A DNA stretch of 64,000 bases, taken from NCBI RefSeq assembly GCF_034670125.1, contig NZ_JAXMOC010000003.1:434001-498000 (forward strand), read 5' to 3'. The number at the start of each line of letters is the position of its first letter. The first letter of the stretch is position 1. Of the stretch, positions 58,243 to 64,000 are shown piece after piece. Both the position numbers and the translations under genes were made by a program. This stretch comes from Maricaulis sp034670125 (GTDB lineage Bacteria; Pseudomonadota; Alphaproteobacteria; Caulobacterales; Maricaulaceae). The notes beneath the pieces are model-generated. The model was not told the origin of the DNA and did no database searches. It worked only from the letters and a program-made list of their open reading frames with translations.

Positions 58243-59419
58243 CGCCAGCGACCTCCAACAGCAAAAGCGTCAGATCATCCCGGCGGGTGGCGGCTTCACT
58301 GTCAAAAACACGCTGGACCAGGGCTTCATGGAAACCGGGGCCGGCCTCCGTTTCCAGGACTGCCCGCACATGTGCGACCAGGTCGGCCGGTTCCAGCGAC
58401 TTCTCCGGCTCGTCGAAATTTTCGTACAAGGCGTCGCTGTAGAAGAATACCCGGTCGCCCGGGGCGATTGGCACGCTGTGTGTTTCATAGCATGCCGCCT
58501 CGGAGCACCCGAGAATAACGCCACAATGGTCAAGTGCCTGCCAGCCGCCCGTCTTCTCAAGCACGAGGGGTGGCGGCGCACCGGCAGCGGCGTATTGAAT
58601 GCAACCGCCAGCGATATCCACAACGCCGTAGAAGGCCGTGGCGAAATGTTCGACCGGAAGTATCTGGCACAGGCCCACATTGAGGGATGTCAGCCACGCT
58701 CCGGGCGTCGATCGGTAATCGACCTGGTCTTCCGCCAGCATGTGTACGCGAAACGCGTTGATGGCGGCAGCCACTCCATGACCGGACAGGTCGACCATGA
58801 AGATGCCGAAGCGCGTCGCGTCGATTTCGAATACCTGCCAGAGATCACCGCCGAGCTGGTTTGACGCCTTGTAGAACGTGGTCAGCCTGGCCTTCCGTGG
58901 CCCGACGATCGCGGCGACCTCGCGCTCGGACTTGAGCAGGGAGACCTGCATGGCCTCCGCGGCTTTCAACTCATCCTGCATGCGACGACGGTAGCCCTGC
59001 AAGCTGTCGATCATTCGCCGGCGCTCGAGATGGAGCCGCGTGCGGGACACCAGTTCATGGGCATGGATGGGTTTGGACACGATATCCGATGCGCCGGCGT
59101 CAAACGCCGTTGCCCGATGATCGGCGTCCTGCAGTCCCGTCTGGATCAGGATCGGCATGGCGAGTGCCAACCGTTCCCGCGCTTCCCGGCACACCTGTAT
59201 TCCGTCTTTTCTCGGCATGACGATATCCAGAATGACCATATCGACAACGCGTCGCTCGAGTATCTCGAGTGCTTCAACGCCGTCTGCGGCAAAGGTCAGA
59301 TTGTTGAAGCCGGCGGCCTGCAGGATCGACCCGATCAGGAGCCGGGACGATTGGAGATCATCAACGACAAGGATGGCGGCAGTATCTTCGGTGCCGGCTT
59401 CGGCGATCGGATCTGCCAT
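58235..59419 (-). CDS. Response regulator with PP2C (SpoIIE-type) phosphatase
   Basis: 394 residues from the ATG after AGGTGGGCGGC; an upstream GTG (59428) is less likely. The receiver is intact: Asp20-Asp21, phosphoacceptor Asp65 in VILDIVMPRKDG and Lys116. A coiled-coil helix (about 128-170) leads to the SpoIIE phosphatase, with GGDLWQVF, MVDLSGHGVAAA, FYSDALYE and RRDDLTLLLL providing metal-binding acids. It would dephosphorylate a STAS antagonist in response to a kinase acting through the HPt protein. It lies 6 nt after the STAS stop. Confidence 0.88.
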   Translation of the reverse strand: MADPIAEAGTEDTAAILVVDDLQSSRLLIGSILQAAGFNNLTFAADGVEALEILERRVVDMVILDIVMPRKDGIQVCREARERLALAMPILIQTGLQDADHRATAFDAGASDIVSKPIHAHELVSRTRLHLERRRMIDSLQGYRRRMQDELKAAEAMQVSLLKSEREVAAIVGPRKARLTTFYKASNQLGGDLWQVFEIDATRFGIFMVDLSGHGVAAAINAFRVHMLAEDQVDYRSTPGAWLTSLNVGLCQILPVEHFATAFYGVVDIAGGCIQYAAAGAPPPLVLEKTGGWQALDHCGVILGCSEAACYETHSVPIAPGDRVFFYSDALYENFDEPEKSLEPADLVAHVRAVLETEAGPGFHEALVQRVFDSEAATRRDDLTLLLLEVAGDG

Positions 59420-59434
59420 GCCGCCCACCTGCCC

Positions 59435-59737
59435 CTATTCGACCGGAATAAGCTGGTCGATCTTGGACAACTCGACCACCTTGGCGACGTGTCCCTTAAC
59501 TCCCGAAAGACACAGGAACTTGCCGGACTTGGCAGCCTTGTCCTTGGCCAGCAAAAGCATGCCGATGCCAGCCGAGTCGATCATCTTGGTGGTCGCGAGC
59601 GAAAGCTCGACAGCCGCTTCCTGGCAATCAGCGATCTCACTGACAACACGCCGGAAAGCCTCGTGATCGTCAAAGGTGAGCATGCCTGAAATCGACACGA
59701 CCAACCGGCCATCACGGACGTCACTTCGGTAGTCCAT
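59435..59737 (-). CDS. STAS domain anti-sigma factor antagonist
   Basis: 100 residues from the second ATG, which has AGGAG 6 nt upstream (the first ATG abuts it). The RsbV/SpoIIAA phosphorylation site is Ser55 in KMIDSAGIGMLLL. It is the likely substrate of the HATPase kinase and PP2C phosphatase next to it. Confidence 0.88.
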   Translation of the reverse strand: MDYRSDVRDGRLVVSISGMLTFDDHEAFRRVVSEIADCQEAAVELSLATTKMIDSAGIGMLLLAKDKAAKSGKFLCLSGVKGHVAKVVELSKIDQLIPVE

Positions 59738-59781
59738 CTTCATCTCCTGTTGCAGTCACCCGACGATACAGCCCCGTCAAA

Positions 59782-60111
59782 TCAGGATGCGGCCTCAAGG
59801 CGCGCAATGGAGATGTCGAGGATTGCATCGAGGTCGGAACCCGGATCCGTCGCTTCGCGCTCCAGCTCGCCAGCGATCGCGCCCAACCGGACCAGGCCGA
59901 TATTGGACGCCGCCCCTTTCAGCGCATGCGCCGACGCTCGAGCGTCGGCGAGGTCAGACCGCGCGAATGCGTCGTGATAGGCTTGGGTCAGGGAGCGGAG
60001 GTCAGTGACAAACTGCGATCGCATGCCTGAAAACGCATACATTCCAACAGCATCAACCAAGTTCCGGATGATTGCCGGGTCGATCTCCGGGTATTCGTTC
60101 CAGTCGCTCAA
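59782..60111 (-). CDS. HPt phosphotransfer protein
   Basis: 109 residues from a TTG with GGGAGA 6 nt upstream; an in-frame GTG two codons earlier has no spacing for the ribosome site. The phosphoacceptor is His62 in SAHALKGAASNIG. It probably relays phosphate to the adjacent receiver of the phosphatase. Confidence 0.85.
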   Translation of the reverse strand: MSDWNEYPEIDPAIIRNLVDAVGMYAFSGMRSQFVTDLRSLTQAYHDAFARSDLADARASAHALKGAASNIGLVRLGAIAGELEREATDPGSDLDAILDISIARLEAAS

Positions 60112-60252
60112 GACCACTCTCCCTCAAGTCTGCCGCCCGGGCTCAATCAACACGAAAGCGGTCGCCCTTGACCATATAGCGCTGTTTGTTACCGGATTCA
60201 CATCCCGCGCCGCCGGGCAACTTCAGCCTCGACATTGCAGGCTGGGCAGTCA

Positions 60253-61296
60253 TCAGCCAGCGGGCGCGCCGGAGGAGTCACGCACCACGATTTCCGACCG
60301 GATTTCACGCTGGGCCGCGGCATCCGCGTCACCGTCGAGATGACTGGCCAGTAACTCGATGGCATTGCTCGACATGTCGGAAATCGGCTGCCGCACAGTT
60401 GTCAATTGCGGCCAGATCGCCGTGGCCATCGGGGTGTCGTCGAACCCGACGACCGTCAGGTCACGCGGGACATCCAGCCCGTGCCTGTGTGCGAGCGCGA
60501 TCACCGCAACCGCCATGTCGTCATTGGACGCGAAAATGGCGCTCGGCCGATCATCGCGGGAAAGGAGCGTTTCGGCGGCTTCCAGGCCGGACTTGTAGGT
60601 GACTTCCCCCGCGACCAGGAGTTCGGGATCGCTTTCCAATCCATGGGCCGCCAGCGCCTCCAGATGACCGGCGCAGCGTTCACGACTTGCCCCATGTTCT
60701 TTCGGACCGCGCACAAATCCGATCCTCGAATGCCCGAGATCGATCAGGTACTCGGTCATCCGCCGCGCGGCCGCCCGGTCATCCGTGAGAATGCAGGGCG
60801 AACGATCTAGATCCGTATCGGGCGCAATACGGACGCAGGGAATGCCGGCCTCGGCAACAGCGGCCAGTACATCGGCATTGTCGCAAACCGGGGGCGGCAT
60901 GATTATGCCGTCAAAGCTGGACGTTCGCAGCATGCTGGAAATCTGGCTGGCCCAGTCCGCGCCGGAGGCGTCACAGTTTTCCAGCACGAGATGGTAGCCC
61001 GACGCCCTGCAGCGGTTCAGGGCGCCGATCAGTAACTCGCTGATATAGCCCGCGCTGGGATTATCGTAGAGCAGGCCGATGAAATAGGCGTTCGCACGGG
61101 CCAGGTTTCGGGCCGAAAGATTGGGCCGGTAGTTGAGATCACGGATCGCCAACTGAACACGCTCGCGCGTTGCCGGGCGGACATTCGGCTCCGCGTTAAG
61201 CACGCGGGACACCGTCATTGCGGAGACACCGGCCGCGCTCGCCACGTCCTTGATGGTCGCTCCGGACTGTTTGTTAGCCCGCGTTTTCACACTCAT
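60253..61296 (-). CDS. LacI family transcriptional regulator
   Basis: 347 residues from the ATG giving MSVKTRANKQSGATIKD. The helix-turn-helix is ATIKDVASAAGVSAMTVSRVLN, with the hinge RPNLSARNLA. The C-terminal periplasmic-binding-like domain follows (about 65-340), ending in the usual VVGFDDTPMA region. No sugar genes are adjacent, so it is an orphan. It may autoregulate through a palindrome upstream. Confidence 0.9.
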   Translation of the reverse strand: MSVKTRANKQSGATIKDVASAAGVSAMTVSRVLNAEPNVRPATRERVQLAIRDLNYRPNLSARNLARANAYFIGLLYDNPSAGYISELLIGALNRCRASGYHLVLENCDASGADWASQISSMLRTSSFDGIIMPPPVCDNADVLAAVAEAGIPCVRIAPDTDLDRSPCILTDDRAAARRMTEYLIDLGHSRIGFVRGPKEHGASRERCAGHLEALAAHGLESDPELLVAGEVTYKSGLEAAETLLSRDDRPSAIFASNDDMAVAVIALAHRHGLDVPRDLTVVGFDDTPMATAIWPQLTTVRQPISDMSSNAIELLASHLDGDADAAAQREIRSEIVVRDSSGAPAG

Positions 61297-61343
61297 GCTG
61301 ACCGTCACCCCGGCACCTGACGAAATCACGTGATGCGGGATGG

Positions 61344-61356
61344 TAGCGCAAACGCT
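61344..61356. promoter_or_regulatory. LacI-type operator candidate
   Basis: AGCG-CAAA-CGCT within TGGTAGCGCAAACGCTCG is symmetrical around a short spacer and lies 48 nt upstream of the lacI-like start. It is a plausible autoregulatory site; this is weak evidence. Confidence 0.3.
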
Positions 61357-61416
61357 CGCGCCCCGCACCCGCCTTCGTCATTCGCTCCGGGGCAGGCCGG
61401 CCAAGGCCCCCCTGCA

Positions 61417-62100
61417 TCAAAGCCCGGTAAAGGTCTGAAATGCTGTCAAAAGCGGATTGCCGAACCTGAGCTTGCCGCGGGTCAGCGCCAGACAGACACA
61501 CTCGCCGTCCATTCCGATACGAATATCGTGCGCGATGTCTTCGTGGGCTTCTTCGACATCACCGCGCCGGTATTCCTGGTCGCCATCCCAGAAACTGCCC
61601 TTCAACACCAGGGTCAATTCGGAGCCAGAATGACCATGATGCGGAATGGAGACCCCCGGTTGCGCCTTGAGCAACCAGAGTCGCGTTCCGTCCTTGCCGC
61701 GCCACAATATTGACTTGCGCAGGCCCGGGCCGAGAAATTCCCATTTCATCCGGGCCGACGAGCCGGCGAGATACCGGGCGAGGGCTGGCGGAAGGTCGAC
61801 GCCGTCGAGCGCGGCCGGAACAGCCGTCGCTTCAGCCGACCCGGGGTCGCCCAAGTCGCGACCATCATCCTGATCCAGCATATCCAAAAGCTCATCCGCG
61901 CTGAAGGGCAAGGCCTCACCAACCGGCATGCGATCAAGCAGCAGACCGCCAATCCGGTCCAGCCCGGCGACGCGATCCTGCGCGTCGGCATTCAACTCGA
62001 CATGTGACTGGACAAGCACGGTTTCAGCTTCGCTCGCCAGACTGCCGGCGGCGTAGCCCAGATACCAGGCATCATCGAGCACGTGACCACGTTGGGTCAT
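61417..62100 (-). CDS. ChrR-like cupin anti-sigma factor lacking zinc Cys pair
   Basis: 227 residues. The N-terminal anti-sigma part has His6 and His33 in the ChrR pattern, but the C-x2-C pair is replaced (N37, A40). The C-terminal cupin reads IPHHGHSGSELTLVLKGSF and EAHEDIAHDI, with His/Glu metal ligands. The start overlaps the sigma stop by 4 nt (ATGA). ChrR releases its sigma factor under singlet oxygen; the missing Cys ligands suggest a changed sensing chemistry. Confidence 0.82.
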   Translation of the reverse strand: MTQRGHVLDDAWYLGYAAGSLASEAETVLVQSHVELNADAQDRVAGLDRIGGLLLDRMPVGEALPFSADELLDMLDQDDGRDLGDPGSAEATAVPAALDGVDLPPALARYLAGSSARMKWEFLGPGLRKSILWRGKDGTRLWLLKAQPGVSIPHHGHSGSELTLVLKGSFWDGDQEYRRGDVEEAHEDIAHDIRIGMDGECVCLALTRGKLRFGNPLLTAFQTFTGL

Positions 62101-62681
62101 ACCAATTCTCCAAGGGAAGTCTTCAGCTTGCCAAGGGCAAGCCGTATGCGTGATTTGACAGTACCGAGCGGCAAATTCAGTCGCTCGGCGATTTCGCTGT
62201 GGGTCAGGCCTTCGGTAAAGGCGAGCTCCACCACCTGCCGCTGATCGGCAGAGAGACTCTCCAAGGCCACACCGACACTGTCGGCCGCCTCGGCTTGTTC
62301 GCACAGATCGTCCGCAGCCGCCGCCGGGACAGGCTGGAGAGACGGGTCGGTCTCGTCCATGCGGCTGGCGCGCTGGGTCTTTCGATACTGATCAATGTGC
62401 TGATTGCGGGCGATCGTGTAGATCCAGGTCGACGCCGCCGCCCGCGACGGGTCGAAACTCGACGCCCGGCGCCAGATCGTCAACATGACGTCTTGGGTCA
62501 GATCATCAGCCATGGCCGGAACAACGCGCCGCTGGATCAGAAACGCCCGTATTCTCGGGCCGAAATGATCAAAGAGTGCCCGGAACGCCGACCGGTCCTG
62601 TGACTGGCCCACCCGCACAAGCAGGTCGGACAGCTCCTGACTCTCAACCGTCGGGGCAGGGCGGTCATTCAGATCCGTCAT
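62097..62681 (-). CDS. ECF RNA polymerase sigma factor (RpoE/ECF11-like)
   Basis: 194 residues from MTDLNDRPAP. Sigma-2 reads LTQDVMLTIWRRASSFDPSR and ARNQHIDQYRK; sigma-4 reads LTHSEIAERLNLPLGTVKSRI. It overlaps the ChrR-like gene and so is an ECF11-type pair. Promoter recognition TGATCC-N16-CGTA is present on both strands of the divergent region. Confidence 0.9.
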   Translation of the reverse strand: MTDLNDRPAPTVESQELSDLLVRVGQSQDRSAFRALFDHFGPRIRAFLIQRRVVPAMADDLTQDVMLTIWRRASSFDPSRAAASTWIYTIARNQHIDQYRKTQRASRMDETDPSLQPVPAAAADDLCEQAEAADSVGVALESLSADQRQVVELAFTEGLTHSEIAERLNLPLGTVKSRIRLALGKLKTSLGELV

Positions 62682-62757
62682 ATGTCCCTTTCCCGGGCCG
62701 AGTACTCGGCACCAGGCCGGACGATTGGATGTCTGAACCATAGCGTACATGTGGAGG

Positions 62758-62785
62758 GATACGAAAGCGCCAGTGATCTGGATCA
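62758..62785 (-). promoter_or_regulatory. ECF11-type promoter of the sigma gene
   Basis: The minus strand has TGATCC (62785-62780), 16 nt, CGTATC (62763-62758). It lies about 75 nt before the sigma start and indicates autoregulation. Confidence 0.7.
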
Positions 62786-62832
62786 TTCATCGCCGTCACA
62801 TAAGTCAGATCGTCGCATTCGGCGCAGGGCAG

Positions 62833-62860
62833 TGATCCGATCGGGCCGTGTCGACGTACT
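62833..62860 (+). promoter_or_regulatory. ECF11-type promoter of the flavin oxidase gene
   Basis: The plus strand has TGATCC (62833-62838), 16 nt, CGTACT (62855-62860), the same layout as the sigma promoter on the other strand. It lies about 45 nt before the oxidoreductase start. Confidence 0.7.
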
Positions 62861-62904
62861 CTTTATTCATTCCGACGCGAAGCCATCCACCGACAGGAAC
62901 GCCC

Positions 62905-64000
62905 ATGACCCAAGCCCATCGTCGCATTGCCGTTATCGGCTCGGGCATCTCGGGACTCGCGGCCGCCTGGCGCCTGTCGACCCGCCACGATGTCACGCTC
63001 TTTGAAGCCGCCGGGCGGCTGGGTGGTCACGCTAACACCGCCGATATTGATATCGGCGGGACGCAATTCGGCGTCGACACCGGCTTCATCGTCTACAATC
63101 CCCGCAACTATCCGAATTTTGTTGGCATGCTCGACCACCTTCAGGTCAGCTCCTCTGCCAGCGACATGTCATTTGCCGCGTCCATTTCCGATGGCGGATT
63201 CGAGTATTCCTCCAATCCGTCCGGCCTGTTCGCCCAGCGGCGAAACCTGCTGCGCCCCCGAATGTGGCGGATGATCGCCGACATCATGAGACTTAACCGC
63301 CACGCCCGCGATGACAGTCGCGCGGATACCGCGCTTTCGCTGGACGAATTTCTCCAGCACCATGGGTATTCCGAGGCCTTTCGAGAAGATCACATCCTGC
63401 CGATGTGCGCGGCGATCTGGTCGTCTCCGGTTGACCAGATGCGCGGTTTTCCGGCCGATGCCTTTTTCCGGTTCTTTCTCAATCACGGCTTGCTGCAGCT
63501 CACAGACCGGCCCGCCTGGCGGACCGTGACGGGCGGCAGTCGAGCCTATGTCCAGGCTTTGTCGGCCGCGAATTCGGGGGACATCAAACTGGCCACTCCG
63601 GTGCGCCAGGTTCGACGGACAGCAAGCGGGGTCACCCTGACCCTCGATCATGGGCACGAGGCCGACTTCGATGACGTGGTTTTCGCCTGCCACTCAGACC
63701 AGGCGCTGAAGCTGTTGGGTGATGCGGACACCGAAGAAACCAGCCTGCTGTCGGCCATTCGCTACCGGCCCAACACCGCCGTACTCCATACGGACGACCG
63801 CTTCATGCCTCGCCGTCGTGCGGCTTGGGCGAGCTGGAACTATCTCGAGCGGGGCGAGCGGGACTCACGCGAGATCAGTCTGACGTACTGGATGAATCGG
63901 TTGCAGCCCCTGCCGACCGAGACGCCGGTGTTTGTCACCCTCAATCCAACCTCGGCGCCAGACCCGGACCTTGTTTTGCGCACCGACCAATATGCTCACC
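62905..64000 (+). CDS. FAD-dependent amine oxidase-like protein (COG2907), partial
   Basis: The frame is open to the right edge, with about 365 residues seen and no stop. AGGAA lies 7 nt before the ATG. The N-terminal FAD motif is AVIGSGISGLAAAWRLS followed by LFEAAGRLGGHAN. VYNPRNYPNFVGML and MCAAIWSSPVDQM are further family marks. Proteins of this group occur in ChrR/RpoE regulons beside DUF1365 and cyclopropane-fatty-acid synthase genes. The ECF11-type promoter makes it a likely target of the adjacent sigma factor in photo-oxidative stress. Confidence 0.88.
   Translation, partial: MTQAHRRIAVIGSGISGLAAAWRLSTRHDVTLFEAAGRLGGHANTADIDIGGTQFGVDTGFIVYNPRNYPNFVGMLDHLQVSSSASDMSFAASISDGGFEYSSNPSGLFAQRRNLLRPRMWRMIADIMRLNRHARDDSRADTALSLDEFLQHHGYSEAFREDHILPMCAAIWSSPVDQMRGFPADAFFRFFLNHGLLQLTDRPAWRTVTGGSRAYVQALSAANSGDIKLATPVRQVRRTASGVTLTLDHGHEADFDDVVFACHSDQALKLLGDADTEETSLLSAIRYRPNTAVLHTDDRFMPRRRAAWASWNYLERGERDSREISLTYWMNRLQPLPTETPVFVTLNPTSAPDPDLVLRTDQYAH

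Overview
The window reads as chromosomal DNA of a high-GC marine alphaproteobacterium, most like the Maricaulis/Hyphomonadaceae group. This is inferred from the imuA-imuB-dnaE2 SOS mutagenesis cassette with a GAAC-N7-GAAC LexA box, the TonB-receptor-based nutrition, TorF and DUF1295 proteins, and the ChrR-type ECF sigma pair. No rRNA, tRNA, CRISPR array, phage or IS transposase was seen.

Layout. 1-2829: a tandem array of DUF6090-like membrane-anchored paralogues joined by ATGA overlaps and ending in a decayed fifth copy. 2826-9838: an SRAP abasic-site protein facing a LexA-controlled imuA-imuB-dnaE2 mutasome; a DUF559 gene with inverted-repeat flanks sits between imuB and dnaE2. 9972-14717: membrane and transport genes (DUF4212/sodium symporter pair, DUF1295 protein), a BlaI-like regulator and a hydrolase. 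14829-23522: a TetR-centred uptake and catabolism cluster (TonB receptor and hydrolase one way; crotonase, acyl-CoA ligase, two hotdog proteins and a phytoene-dehydrogenase-like oxidoreductase the other way). 23571-28130: an anaerobic block (nrdG, nrdD and a PLP decarboxylase) with FNR-type boxes and a tandem NrdR-box pair. 28286-37286: pyrophosphatase, gltBD and a hydroxyproline-type epimerase/lyase pair. 37366-44192: a zinc metalloprotease, an Asp-box lipoprotein, a TorF porin, an ammonium transporter and a DUF454 protein.

44381-55069 is a nine-gene branched-chain amino acid superoperon (ilvD-ilvC-ilvB-ilvM-like-leuA-ilvE-leuC-leuD-leuB). It is headed by a short Leu/Val/Ile-rich leader peptide and a transcription attenuator whose terminator arm can pair instead with a segment inside the leader. 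55052-60111 holds an M19 dipeptidase, a secreted two-repeat protein, and a partner-switching signalling module (HPt, STAS, receiver-PP2C phosphatase, HATPase). 60253-64000 holds an orphan LacI regulator and an ECF sigma/ChrR-like anti-sigma pair that shares matching divergent promoters with a flavin amine-oxidase gene cut by the window edge.

The most notable signals are the ilv leader attenuator, the IR-bounded DUF559 module inside the SOS cassette, the DUF6090-like array, the FNR/NrdR-controlled anaerobic block, and the divergent ECF promoters paired with an anti-sigma that lacks the usual zinc-binding cysteines. All functions are assigned by reading motifs; no database search was run.
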